The notes under the pieces: generated by a model | Database searches by the model: none | Seen by the model: only the letters and a program-made list of their open reading frames with translations | Told to the model about the DNA's origin: nothing | Source: Alphaproteobacteria bacterium | Lineage (GTDB): Bacteria > Pseudomonadota > Alphaproteobacteria > Rickettsiales > UBA1997 | Assembly (NCBI GenBank): GCA_021151765.1 | Contig: JAGKWR010000004.1 | Location: forward strand, 1 to 64,000 | Reading direction: 5' to 3' | Length of the DNA: 64,000 bases | Translations under genes and position numbers: made by a program | Shown here: positions 43,484-52,891 of the stretch, piece by piece | Numbering within the stretch: the stretch's first letter is position 1 | How the letters are laid out: every line of letters starts with the position of its first letter

Positions 43484-46400
43484 ATGAGTTCTAACGAAAT
43501 ACCTAATTACAACCACAAACTTGCTGAAAAAAAATGGCAAAAAGTTTGGGACGAAAAAAATACTTTTAAGTTCGACGAAAGCTCTTCACGTGAGAAATAT
43601 TACGTTCTTGAAATGTTCCCTTATCCGTCAGGAAAAATTCACATGGGACATTTGCGCAATTACACAATTGGTGATGCCATAGCGCGTATCAAAAAACTTC
43701 AAGGTTTCAATGTGCTGCATCCGATGGGTTTTGACGCTTTCGGTTTGCCGGCTGAAAACGCGGCTTTAGAGCATAAAGTTCATCCAGAAAATTGGACGCT
43801 TTCTAACATTGAAACAATGCGCGCTGAATTAAAATCAATCGGATTATCGATTGATTGGAGCCGCGAAGTTGCTACGTGCTTGCCGAATTATTACAAACAT
43901 GAACAAAAAATCTTCCTCGATTTCGTTAAAAACGGATTGGCTTACAAAAAAGAATCTTACGTAAATTGGGATCCGATTGACCAAACTGTTTTGGCCAACG
44001 AACAAGTAATTGACGGTCGCGGTTGGCGTTCAGGCGCTTTGGTCGAAAAGAAAAAACTCAACCAATGGTTTTTAAAAGTTTCTGATTTTTCCGAAGAACT
44101 TTTAGCTGAATTAAAAAACTTACCAGGTTGGGACGAGCGCGTTTTGACCATGCAAGAAAAATGGATTGGTAAAAGTGAAGGGCAGATAATTGAGTTCGCC
44201 ATCGATAATTCAAAAGATGCAATCAAAGTTTATACAACTCGTCCAGATACTTTATTTGGCGCGTCTTTCTTAGCGATTTCACCGCATCATCCAATCGCTT
44301 TGGAATTGGCAAAAAATAATGCTGAAGCCAAAAATTTTATCGAAGAATGTAATCGCAGCGCAGTTGATGAACAAACCATCGAGAAGCAAGAAAAGAAAGG
44401 TTTCAAAACTGGTTTACAAGTTATTCATCCGCTTGACGAAAATTGGAAAATTGATGTCTACATCGCCAATTTCGTTTTGATGGAATATGGAACTGGTGCG
44501 GTTTTCGGCTGTCCGGCCCATGATGAACGCGACTTCGAATTCGCTAAAAAATACAACCTTCCGATCAGAAGAGTTGTGGAAGATTACTCTAAATTCTTGG
44601 TTGAAACTGATTTGATCGATTTTTCGAATCCAGAAATTCAATCAGTTATTTCGTCAATCAAAGCTAAAGCGAAGCAGGGCGATGATGTGGAACTTGCCAA
44701 ACTCGCTTTTGAATTTGTGCGTGACGAAATTCCGCACGCCATGGATGAAGAATCTTTTGCGAAATTGGTTCCAAATTTGAAAGCCAGCGACGTTTTGAAA
44801 AACAAAAACGCTTTTTGTTTCGGAAAATCAATTTTGCTTTGTGCAATTTTGCGCGGCATGAAAATTGAGTGCGGATTTTCTAACCAGCTTTTGATGTTTG
44901 ATGAAGCAATTTCTGATCGCAAAATTATTCACACCGTTAACGCGATTTATTTGAAGAGTTTGCAGAAATGGATTCGTGTTGATGCTCGCGGTAACAAGCC
45001 GGAAGACGTAAACGCCGAATTTAGTATTGATGAAGAAAAATTAGCTTACGAAGCACGCGCTGAATTCAACGAAATCAATAATTTAGGAATTTATTCCGAA
45101 GTTGAAAAAGCCGCGATCAATTTGCACCAAATCAGCAAAACTAATGCCGAAATAATCGATAATCTTTTCGCTGCTGGTGACACGATCGACGCGCCTTACA
45201 CGGATGATGGCAAAATGATCAATTCGCAATTTTTAGATGGTTTCACTTCAGCGCAAGCAAAAGAAAAAATTTTCGAAATTTTGTCAGCTCAAGGTAAATC
45301 AACCAAAAAAGTAAATTATCGTTTGCGCGATTGGGGCGTTTCGCGTCAGCGTTATTGGGGTTGTCCAATTCCGATGTTGTATTTGGAAGATGGTTCAGTT
45401 GTGCCGGTTCCAGAGGATCAATTGCCGGTTGAGTTGCCAAAAGACGTTGAATTTACTGGCGCGGGAAACCCGTTGGCACTGCATCCAACTTGGAAATACA
45501 CAACTTACAACGGACAAAAAGCGATTCGTGAAACCGACACTTTCGACACTTTCTTCGAGAGTTCTTGGTATTTCTTGCGCTACACTTCTTTAAACGAAGA
45601 CAAAGCTTTTGATCGCGATTTGGCTAATAAATTAATGCCAGTTGATCAATATATTGGCGGCGTTGAGCACGCAGTTTTGCATTTGTTGTATGCTCGTTTT
45701 TTCACCAAAGCTTTGAAAAAATGCGGTTATTTAGATGTTTCTGAACCATTCAAAAACTTGCTAACTCAAGGCATGGTTTGCCACGCAACTTACAAAGACA
45801 AAGCAACTGGCAAATGGTTATTTCCATCAGAAGCCTTAGCTCGTCCCGCTGACGAAGTTATTGTTGGCAGAAGCGAAAAAATGAGTAAATCAAAGAAAAA
45901 TACTGTTGAGCCAGCAAGAATTGTTGAAAGCTACGGCGCTGACACTGCACGTTTATTTATGCTTTCTGATTCACCAGCTTCACGCGATTTGGAATGGTCA
46001 GAAAGCGGTATTGATGGTTGCTGGAAATATGTAAATCGTTTGTGGAAATTGATTGCTTCTCACGCTGAAAATAAAGGTGACACAGCAATTGATGACAAAC
46101 ATGCGATCACAAAATTAACTCACAAAACTATCGCTGCCGTTAAAGATGAATTTGAAAAAATGAGCTTTAATCGCGCTATTGCCAAGATTCGCGAATTTTC
46201 CAACGCCTTGGAAAAATTCGAAGTTAAGTCAAACCAAGACGCGGCAATTATGCATTTTGGTTTGAGAAACTTAGTAATTTTGTTCGCACCAATCATGCCG
46301 CATTTGGCCGAAGAATGCTGGCAAAAAATGGGTTACAGCACTTTAGTTTCTGAAGAGAAATTTCCTGATTTCGATGAAAAACTAATCGCTGAAGATGAAG

Positions 46401-46582
46401 TTGGCGTTGCAATCCAAGTTCTTGGCAAGCTTCGCGCTGTAATTCAAATGGCGAAAGGAACTTCGAAAGAACAAATGGAAAAATTGGCCTTCGAAAACGA
46501 AAACGTCAAAAAATTCGTTGACGGCAAAGAAGTGAAAAAAGTGATTATTGTACCAGACAAATTGGTAAATATCGTGGTTTAA
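43484..46582 (+). CDS. leuS: Leucyl-tRNA synthetase with an inserted transglutaminase-like domain
   Basis: 1032 residues against about 860 for E. coli LeuRS. Synthetase parts are intact: HIGH motif PYPSGKIHMGH (45-56), editing domain with the Thr-rich TTRPDTLFG (251-259) and the catalytic-Asp segment AHDERDFEFA (345-354), DWGVSRQRYWGCPIP (616-630), and KMSKSKK near 804. Between NLPIRRVV (about 358-365) and LFAAGDTIDAPY (561-572), inside the editing domain, lie about 195 residues in place of a linker of a few residues. They read like a transglutaminase/papain-like core: an LAKLAFEFVRDEIPHAM helix, FCFGKSILLCAILRG with Cys445, IHTVNAIYL with His483, and KWIRVDARG with Asp500. The frame is open throughout. 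23 bp after virB9. Confidence 0.97.
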   Translation: MSSNEIPNYNHKLAEKKWQKVWDEKNTFKFDESSSREKYYVLEMFPYPSGKIHMGHLRNYTIGDAIARIKKLQGFNVLHPMGFDAFGLPAENAALEHKVHPENWTLSNIETMRAELKSIGLSIDWSREVATCLPNYYKHEQKIFLDFVKNGLAYKKESYVNWDPIDQTVLANEQVIDGRGWRSGALVEKKKLNQWFLKVSDFSEELLAELKNLPGWDERVLTMQEKWIGKSEGQIIEFAIDNSKDAIKVYTTRPDTLFGASFLAISPHHPIALELAKNNAEAKNFIEECNRSAVDEQTIEKQEKKGFKTGLQVIHPLDENWKIDVYIANFVLMEYGTGAVFGCPAHDERDFEFAKKYNLPIRRVVEDYSKFLVETDLIDFSNPEIQSVISSIKAKAKQGDDVELAKLAFEFVRDEIPHAMDEESFAKLVPNLKASDVLKNKNAFCFGKSILLCAILRGMKIECGFSNQLLMFDEAISDRKIIHTVNAIYLKSLQKWIRVDARGNKPEDVNAEFSIDEEKLAYEARAEFNEINNLGIYSEVEKAAINLHQISKTNAEIIDNLFAAGDTIDAPYTDDGKMINSQFLDGFTSAQAKEKIFEILSAQGKSTKKVNYRLRDWGVSRQRYWGCPIPMLYLEDGSVVPVPEDQLPVELPKDVEFTGAGNPLALHPTWKYTTYNGQKAIRETDTFDTFFESSWYFLRYTSLNEDKAFDRDLANKLMPVDQYIGGVEHAVLHLLYARFFTKALKKCGYLDVSEPFKNLLTQGMVCHATYKDKATGKWLFPSEALARPADEVIVGRSEKMSKSKKNTVEPARIVESYGADTARLFMLSDSPASRDLEWSESGIDGCWKYVNRLWKLIASHAENKGDTAIDDKHAITKLTHKTIAAVKDEFEKMSFNRAIAKIREFSNALEKFEVKSNQDAAIMHFGLRNLVILFAPIMPHLAEECWQKMGYSTLVSEEKFPDFDEKLIAEDEVGVAIQVLGKLRAVIQMAKGTSKEQMEKLAFENENVKKFVDGKEVKKVIIVPDKLVNIVV

Positions 46583-46588
46583 ATCTTT

Positions 46589-46619
46589 CTAATTACAGTT
46601 CTAAAAAAACTGTAATTAG
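46589..46619. terminator. Bidirectional terminator between leuS and the convergent hypothetical gene
   Basis: A perfect 12-bp stem, CTAATTACAGTT (46589-46600) with AACTGTAATTAG (46608-46619), 7-nt A-rich loop. It overlaps the stop codon of the minus-strand gene and follows leuS by 6 bp; U/A-rich flanks suit both strands. Confidence 0.7.
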
Positions 46620-47293
46620 CGGTTTATATTTTCGTTTTTGCTTTTCTTGCCAAACACGGCAGTACTCAACTTCAAAAACACAGTCGAAGGAGTTTCTTTT
46701 ATAATTTTAACTTCTTCGACTTTACTAGATCGTGATGCTGAACTTTTTACCTTTTTTAACTCAGTTATCAAAGCCGGGTCTAAAGCTTCTTTCAACCTGT
46801 TATCGCCTTCAATTGTAAAAATTAAAAGATTCATTGCCGCACGCATTATTTGCGAACTGTTATCGATCATCAAATCGCCAGTTCCTTTTAAAATAACGTT
46901 ACAAAAATCATTGCCGCTCCAAGAAGTATGTGCAATTTCGTGGTCATTGCCGTTTTCTTTCAAATAATCTTCGACTTTATCTTTAAAACTTTTTTGCACT
47001 TTTTCGAAGAAAGTTTTTTCAGAATCTTTTTCCATTATGCTGCATTTCACATCTTTTAAATCGCAGCCTAAATTCTTCATCTCATCAACAATTCGAGAAA
47101 TATTTTCTTCAACTTTTTCAGCACTGTCAAAATGAGCAATTGATGCCACTTGCTTATGAGCATCAATAAACACAACTATTTTACCGTTTTTAGCGTTAGG
47201 TGCGATAATCATAGAATCTCCGGAAGTAATACCAAATTCTCCGCGCAAAACTACGTCTGGTCTGTGTTCAGTGATGTTAGTTAAATCTATCAT
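46616..47293 (-). CDS. Hypothetical protein (225 aa)
   Basis: Unrecognised. Cytosolic, no signal or membrane segment. A first part (about 10-90) has alternating strands and a long helix: GEFGITSGDSMIIAPNAKNG, VVFIDAHKQVASIAHFDSAE then EKVEENISRIVDEMKNLGCD. That order resembles the CheD deamidase/receptor-modifying fold by eye, but the CheD catalytic Cys position is not matched, so the comparison is weak. The second half has WSGNDFCNVILKGTGDLMID and a basic C-terminus. Divergent from carA, ends at the shared terminator. Confidence 0.5.
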   Translation of the reverse strand: MIDLTNITEHRPDVVLRGEFGITSGDSMIIAPNAKNGKIVVFIDAHKQVASIAHFDSAEKVEENISRIVDEMKNLGCDLKDVKCSIMEKDSEKTFFEKVQKSFKDKVEDYLKENGNDHEIAHTSWSGNDFCNVILKGTGDLMIDNSSQIMRAAMNLLIFTIEGDNRLKEALDPALITELKKVKSSASRSSKVEEVKIIKETPSTVFLKLSTAVFGKKSKNENINR

Positions 47294-47396
47294 GGAATTT
47301 TTTACAAAATGTTCAGTTTGAGTGTTGAAGATTTATTCAAGGAAATTTAATTTGTATTTCAAATCAAATGTCCCTCCAAATTTCTTAAAAACGCTA

Positions 47397-48569
47397 ATGA
47401 AAGACGCAAATAACTTCTATCAGTCATCCAAAAATGCTGCGCTAATTTTTCCGGACGGAACTTTTTTCTTCGGTTACGGAATCGGCAAAAAAGCCATCAC
47501 TAAAGGCGAAATCTGCTTCAACACAGCAATTACTGGCTATCAAGAAATTTTGACTGATCCTTCATATTCTGGTCAAATTATCAACTTCACTTTTCCGCAT
47601 ATCGGCAACGTTGGAACTAACTCAGCAGACATTGAAGCCAACAAACCTAGAGCTGCAGGTTTAATTATTCGTGAACCAATCACCAATCCTTCAAATTATC
47701 GCTCAGATTTACATTTGAATGAATGGCTCAACAAAAATGAAATTACTGGAATTTGCGGCGTTGACACTAGACAAATCACCAAATTGGTAAAAGCCAAAGG
47801 CGCCAAGACTGTAGCCATCGTTTATCAAGATGCGATTGATGAAAATTTGATCCAAAAAATTGCTGATGAACTTAAAAATTCTGGTGACTTAAACGGCGTT
47901 GAACTTGCCGCTGGCGCGAGTTTGAATCAAAAATACGTTTGGGAAAAAGAAGGAAAATGGCAACAACCACAGAATTCTTACAACCACGAATCAGCTAAAA
48001 AATTCAAAGTTGTGGCCGTCGACTTCGGCGCTAAATTAAATATTTTGCGTTGTTTGACTGAAGCTGGTTGCGATGTTACAGTTGTTGGTGCGAAAACTAG
48101 TTTCGAAGAAATTAAATCTTACAATCCAGACGGTGTGTTTTTATCCAATGGTCCGGGAGATCCTGCTGCAACCGGCCAGTACGCAATTTCGATGATTCAA
48201 GAAATTATCAAAAACAAAATTCCACTTTTTGGAATTTGTTTGGGTCATCAATTACTTGGTTTGGCAATTGGTGCAAAAACCATAAAAATGGCTCAAGGAC
48301 ATCGCGGAGCTAATCATCCAGTGCAAAATTTAAGAACTGGAAAAGTTGAAATTACCAGCCAAAACCATGGCTTTTGTGTTGATGAAAAATCAATTCCAAG
48401 CAATGCCGAAGTTACTCACATTTCACTTTTTGATCGCACAGTTGAAGGTTTGATGCTGAAAGACGCACCAGCTTTTTCAGTGCAATATCACCCAGAAAGT
48501 TCACCTGGTCCGGATGACAGTTTTTATCTTTTTGAAGAATTTGTTTCCTTAATGCAAAACAACAAATGA
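47397..48569 (+). CDS. carA: Carbamoyl-phosphate synthase small subunit
   Basis: Glutamine amidotransferase subunit supplying ammonia to CarB for arginine/pyrimidine synthesis. The ATG at 47397 is chosen because the family N-terminus (ALIFPDGTFFFGYGIG) lies soon after; the open frame back to 47322 adds a basic unlikely leader. 390 residues. N-terminal CPSase domain: GEICFNTAITGYQEILTDPS. GATase domain: LSNGPGDPAATGQY, catalytic Cys in GICLGHQLLGLA, and HPVQNL, QNHGFCVD, YHPESSPGP for the His/Glu. Its stop overlaps the next gene by 4 bp. Confidence 0.97.
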   Translation: MKDANNFYQSSKNAALIFPDGTFFFGYGIGKKAITKGEICFNTAITGYQEILTDPSYSGQIINFTFPHIGNVGTNSADIEANKPRAAGLIIREPITNPSNYRSDLHLNEWLNKNEITGICGVDTRQITKLVKAKGAKTVAIVYQDAIDENLIQKIADELKNSGDLNGVELAAGASLNQKYVWEKEGKWQQPQNSYNHESAKKFKVVAVDFGAKLNILRCLTEAGCDVTVVGAKTSFEEIKSYNPDGVFLSNGPGDPAATGQYAISMIQEIIKNKIPLFGICLGHQLLGLAIGAKTIKMAQGHRGANHPVQNLRTGKVEITSQNHGFCVDEKSIPSNAEVTHISLFDRTVEGLMLKDAPAFSVQYHPESSPGPDDSFYLFEEFVSLMQNNK

Positions 48570-50065
48570 GCGCAATCAGTAATATCTATCTGATCATATT
48601 TTTACCGCTCATTTCCTCGCTTTTTTGCCAAGTTTTTGGTAAAAAAGCTTCTCCTTTTTGGATTGCTCTTATCGCGTCATTGGCAACATTTTTCATGGCA
48701 CTCAAGGTTTTGCCGGATGTGCTAATTTATGAAAAAATTGCCAATGACTTCCAACTTTCCGCTCTTTCAATCGCTTTAGAATTCCGTCTTGATGTAGTTG
48801 GCATAATATTTCTGTTGCTACTGACTTTCATCAAAATCGTAATTTTAGTTTATTATCGTCCAGATATTGAAAAGCTGATAGATCAAAAGGATCGAAAAGT
48901 TTTTTACTCAGTCTATCTTCTTCATCTATTCTCTCTAGTAGGAATTTTTACTACAAATAACATCCTGAATTTGTTCTTATTTTTTGAAATTTATAGCTTT
49001 GCTTTCTTTGCGACTTCTTCAATTTCAAAAACCATTAAAATTTCCGAATTATCTTTCCGTTATTTTTGTTTAAATGCCTCATCTTCTTTGGTGATTTTAT
49101 TTTGTTTTTTAGCCTTTTATTTATCTTTTGGCGAAGTTGATTTCACTAAAATTGTTGATGCTCTATCAATCACACCAAACTTAAGTAAATGGTTTGTTAT
49201 CACGATTTTTAGCCTGCTTACGGTTTCTTTCGCAGTAAAATTTTTCCCTTTTTGGCTTTATTTCGAGAATCTCAAAAGCACTAATATCATCTCAAGTTAT
49301 ATCTCGATTGATTCAGTATTCATAAAAACCAGCATCGGTATTTTTATAATTCTCAAATTCCTTTATTTGCTATTTGGTAGCCACTTGTTATTTGTAAATT
49401 TTGATTTCCAACCTGTGATAATTTTATTTTCACTTCTGATTATCTTTTACAGCTCAATCAAACTCTATCAGCAAAAACATCTCAAAACCATCGTTGTTTA
49501 CCTTTGTCTAAACAATCTCGGATTTATTTTAGGATGCATTGGCATGCAAACTATTGAGTCATTTCAGTCGTTATTTTACTTCTTACTTAACATATTGCTG
49601 GTGAATTTGCTGTTATTCATCTTCGCAACTTTCCTAAAACGCAATTTTAAGACTTCTTCGATCAGGAAGTTATGGTTAATTAAAGATCATCATTTCTTGT
49701 TGGTATTGCCGATAAAACTACTGATTTTCTTCATAGCTGCCTTTCCTATGTCGATATTATTTTTCGCTAACTGGCACTTCGTTTATGCAAGTATGAATGC
49801 TGACATTTCAATCTTTTTGTTGATTGGTTTGATAGTATCCAACTTCATGCAAGTTTCTTTAGCGATAAAGCTATTTGATTCTATAAGCACAAAACATAGT
49901 AACTCTGAATATTCCTCAAATATTTTAGGTATTAAAGAATATAGCTTCTACTTGATGTCTTTCTGGTTTTTGATCACGACAATTTACCTTTCTTCTTTGT
50001 TAGCGAATATAACCGGCAATTTATCTTTTAGATTCGCATCTTTCTTACTTTCAAACTCAATATAA
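48566..50065 (+). CDS. Proton antiporter-like subunit (NuoN/MrpD family), first of two
   Basis: Membrane protein of the Mrp/complex I antiporter superfamily, 499 residues, about fourteen helices. Readable: an early loop LEFRLDVVGIIFLLLLTFI (the D/V-containing motif near helix 3), NNILNLFLFFEIYSFAFFAT with the family's Glu in the middle of a helix, and SFAVKFFPFWLYFENLKSTNI with a Lys at the end of the channel helix. The sequence is far from canonical NuoL/M/N and is a Rickettsiales-style Mrp-like relative. It lies between carA and a second such gene, with 4-bp and 1-bp junctions, so it is in a transcript with carA and proA. Ion (H+ or Na+) and partner unknown. Confidence 0.8.
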   Translation: MSAISNIYLIIFLPLISSLFCQVFGKKASPFWIALIASLATFFMALKVLPDVLIYEKIANDFQLSALSIALEFRLDVVGIIFLLLLTFIKIVILVYYRPDIEKLIDQKDRKVFYSVYLLHLFSLVGIFTTNNILNLFLFFEIYSFAFFATSSISKTIKISELSFRYFCLNASSSLVILFCFLAFYLSFGEVDFTKIVDALSITPNLSKWFVITIFSLLTVSFAVKFFPFWLYFENLKSTNIISSYISIDSVFIKTSIGIFIILKFLYLLFGSHLLFVNFDFQPVIILFSLLIIFYSSIKLYQQKHLKTIVVYLCLNNLGFILGCIGMQTIESFQSLFYFLLNILLVNLLLFIFATFLKRNFKTSSIRKLWLIKDHHFLLVLPIKLLIFFIAAFPMSILFFANWHFVYASMNADISIFLLIGLIVSNFMQVSLAIKLFDSISTKHSNSEYSSNILGIKEYSFYLMSFWFLITTIYLSSLLANITGNLSFRFASFLLSNSI

Positions 50066-50066
50066 A

Positions 50067-51533
50067 ATGACTCAGGCGCAGTTTTTATTATTTTTGATTA
50101 GCGTCATTCCGATAGCCAGCTACTTCATCTTAAGTCTTTGTCGTGATTTAGAAAAATTGGTAATTTTATTATCCAAGTTTTTGCCAGCTTTGTTTTTTAT
50201 GCATCTTGTTGGTTTATCAAACAGTTTGGATTCACAAATAGTCCATATAGAGTTATTAAAAGCTTTTCGTGATGTTTCGATCGGATTTATGGTTGATCAT
50301 AACACCTTAAAATTCCTGTTTTTATTGAACTTTTTATGGGCGATAATCACATTTTATTCGAATCGCTTTTTGATAATTTTTGAATCAAAAAATCCGATCC
50401 GTTTTAAGTTATTTTTTACGTTAACCGTCGCTTTAGTTAATCTAATAATTATATCGCAAAACCTTTTGACTACTTTGTTGTTCTACAACTGCTTGATTAT
50501 GTTTTGCCATTTTTTTGCGGTAAAATTACTTCATAACGAAGAAGGCAAATTTTTTAGAATTTTTACTTTCAGCCTTTATTTAGAATCTTTGCTGCTTTTT
50601 TTAGCGATTGTTGCAACTTACAAATTCAGCGGCCGTATAGATTTTGTCAGCGGTGGAATTTTGCCAGAAAATATAAATTCCGCTAAAATTTTCTTACTTC
50701 TTCTACTCTTTGTTGGTGGGCTTTTTGCATCGATTCTGATTCCATCTTATTATTTTTATAAAAAAGGTCAGCTGCATCCTTTGACAATTTTCTCCTTATT
50801 CTTTTTGTCATACGCCTTTGGTAGCCTTTACGTTTTAGCTAAAGTAGTGATTTTTATTTTCGGTTTAAACAATTTTGCCAGCCCAATAACGCAAAATTTT
50901 TTAATGCTGTTACAAGTTCCATTATTTTTGAATTTTATTGCTCTGGCGATTTTGATGGTAATTAGCAAAAACCTTAAATCCTCTTTATTTTACTTATTTT
51001 TCAATCAGTTGGTTTTAGCAGTCTTTATAATTTTCACTTTTGCAGTGTTTGACCCAAGCAAAATTTACTTGGCTCTATACTCATTTTTGTTATCGATTGT
51101 TTTATTATTTTTATGCCTTTCCAACCTGACTTTGTATCTCGAAAAAGCTGAGAATAAAAGTTTACGCGGCTTATTTGCGAACTTCCGCATTACAACAATT
51201 TTACTTATATTCGCCCTGCTAAACATGATTGGTATTTTTCCAGCAATTGGCGGTTTGGAAAAATTCTTTTTATTGAAAATAATTTTTTCACAAAAACTGA
51301 TATTTGCCGCAATCATGCTAATCATCAATTTAACTGCATTAGCGATATTCGGATTTCGTTTAATTTACCCACTTTTTAAAACATCTGACTACGAAACCAG
51401 CGAAAATGACTTAACTCTTGCTAAAGATATTGACTTAGACTCAAGTCTGATCTTAACAAATGTTGTAACAGCTATCGCAATATTTTTAGCGATTATTTTT
51501 TACCCGCTAATAACCAACTTTTTCAGCATATGA
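50067..51533 (+). CDS. Proton antiporter-like subunit (NuoL/M/MrpD-type), second of two
   Basis: 488 residues, highly hydrophobic with about fourteen helices. SIGFMVDHNTLKFLFLLNFLWAII matches the early family motif (VD near the start of helix 3), NLLTTLLFYNCLIMFCHFFA is the position of the conserved Glu helix (here Asn), and YKKGQLHPLTIFSLFFLSYA corresponds to the family's HxxAP/S-type loop, with GSLYVLAKVVIF as the Lys-containing channel helix. The Glu-to-Asn difference and overall divergence suggest a specialised or partner subunit rather than a complete pump. Starts 1 bp after the first antiporter gene and overlaps proA by 4 bp. Confidence 0.78.
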   Translation: MTQAQFLLFLISVIPIASYFILSLCRDLEKLVILLSKFLPALFFMHLVGLSNSLDSQIVHIELLKAFRDVSIGFMVDHNTLKFLFLLNFLWAIITFYSNRFLIIFESKNPIRFKLFFTLTVALVNLIIISQNLLTTLLFYNCLIMFCHFFAVKLLHNEEGKFFRIFTFSLYLESLLLFLAIVATYKFSGRIDFVSGGILPENINSAKIFLLLLLFVGGLFASILIPSYYFYKKGQLHPLTIFSLFFLSYAFGSLYVLAKVVIFIFGLNNFASPITQNFLMLLQVPLFLNFIALAILMVISKNLKSSLFYLFFNQLVLAVFIIFTFAVFDPSKIYLALYSFLLSIVLLFLCLSNLTLYLEKAENKSLRGLFANFRITTILLIFALLNMIGIFPAIGGLEKFFLLKIIFSQKLIFAAIMLIINLTALAIFGFRLIYPLFKTSDYETSENDLTLAKDIDLDSSLILTNVVTAIAIFLAIIFYPLITNFFSI

Positions 51534-52789
51534 ACGAAGTAAAAGCAAAAGTCGAAAAAATTTGTTTAGACGCCAAAAAAGCGAGCTCAGAAATTGCCAC
51601 GCTTGACTCAGCGATAAAAGATCAAGTTTTGATGGAAGTTATAAAATTACTCAAAAAGAACGCTGAAAAAATTATCAAAGCCAACCAAAAAGATGTTAAA
51701 TTAGCCAAAGAACATGGTCTCGATGCCGCTAGAATTGATCGCTTAACTTTAGACGAAAAACGCGTCGCCGCTTTAGCCAGTGCAGTTAAAGAAATCACTA
51801 AACTTGCCGATCCAGTTGGTAAAATTTTATACGACACCAAACGCGAAAGTGGCATTCACGTGCAACGCGTTACTACGCCAATTGGCGTGATGTTGGCGAT
51901 TTTCGAATCGCGTCCCAACGTTACTTCCGACATCGCCGCTTTATCTTTGAAATCTGGCAACGCTGTAATTTTGCGCTGTGGTTCTGATTGTATTAATTCA
52001 GCCAAAGCAATTGCTGATGTTTATCGCGAAGCTTTGGATCGTTTTTCTTTGGACAAAGATGCGGTAATTTTAGTTACTGAAACTGCGCGCGAATATGTTA
52101 CCGAATTGTTGAAAATGGAAAATCACATCGATGTTGTCATTCCTCGCGGCGGCAAATCTTTGATTAAAGCTGTGATGGATCACACTAAAATTCCGGTATT
52201 TCGTCATCTTGATGGCAATTGTCACACTTACATTCACGAAAAAGCTGATTTTGAAAAAGCCCGTAAAATTTTGATGAACGCCAAAATGCGCAGAGTAGGG
52301 ATTTGCGGCGCTACTGAATCTTTGTTAATCGACAAAAAAATCGCTAAAAAAATTCTACCTTTATTAGTTGATGATTTGCGCGCGGCTGACTGCGAAATTC
52401 GTGGTGATGAACAATCTGTTGAAATTGATTCTCGTATCAAAAAAGCCGAAGAAAAAGATTTTTACACCGAATTTTTAGACAAAATTATTTCCGTAAAAAT
52501 TGTCCGCGATATTGACGATGCCATCAAACAAATCGCGATTTATGGCTCTTCGCACACTGAATCTATCGTCACTGAAGATAAAAAATCAGCGCAACATTTC
52601 TTAGCGAAAGTCAATTCAGCAATCGTGATGCACAACGCTTCCACCCAATTTGCCGATGGTGGTGAATTTGGTTTGGGCGCTGAAGTTGGAATTGCTACCG
52701 GAAAACTGCACGCTCGCGGCCCTGTTGGCTTGGAACAACTTGTCACTTACAAATACATCGTTGAAGCCGACTGCGCCCTAAGATCGTAA
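51530..52789 (+). CDS. proA: Gamma-glutamyl phosphate reductase
   Basis: Reduces gamma-glutamyl phosphate to glutamate semialdehyde in proline synthesis. 419 residues, aldehyde dehydrogenase superfamily. PIGVMLAIFESRPNVTSDIA is the family's NADPH/substrate segment, and RRVGICGATESLL holds catalytic Cys259; VIPRGGKSLI and HLDGNCHTYIHEKAD are typical. proB is not in the window. Overlaps the second antiporter gene by 4 bp (ATGA). Confidence 0.97.
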   Translation: MNEVKAKVEKICLDAKKASSEIATLDSAIKDQVLMEVIKLLKKNAEKIIKANQKDVKLAKEHGLDAARIDRLTLDEKRVAALASAVKEITKLADPVGKILYDTKRESGIHVQRVTTPIGVMLAIFESRPNVTSDIAALSLKSGNAVILRCGSDCINSAKAIADVYREALDRFSLDKDAVILVTETAREYVTELLKMENHIDVVIPRGGKSLIKAVMDHTKIPVFRHLDGNCHTYIHEKADFEKARKILMNAKMRRVGICGATESLLIDKKIAKKILPLLVDDLRAADCEIRGDEQSVEIDSRIKKAEEKDFYTEFLDKIISVKIVRDIDDAIKQIAIYGSSHTESIVTEDKKSAQHFLAKVNSAIVMHNASTQFADGGEFGLGAEVGIATGKLHARGPVGLEQLVTYKYIVEADCALRS

Positions 52790-52844
52790 ATTATTTTTTG
52801 CGACAATCTTTAAAAAACTTTTTCGCTTCCTAGCTTTGCTTTAG

Positions 52845-52871
52845 TTAGATTTTTTACGATCTAATTTTTTT
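52845..52871 (+). terminator. Possible terminator between proA and clpB
   Basis: TTAGAT (52845-52850) and ATCTAA (52859-52864) form a weak 6-bp stem followed by seven T. It is 55 bp after proA and 20 bp before the clpB start; weak stem, good T run. Confidence 0.45.
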
Positions 52872-52891
52872 CACCAAACTAGAAAACGAAT

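Noticed and set aside
44579..45169. The leuS extra domain as a frameshift artefact or intein
   Set aside because: The frame is continuous, with normal coding character and a recognisable fold pattern; intein splice-junction residues (Cys/Ser start and His-Asn end) are not at the borders.
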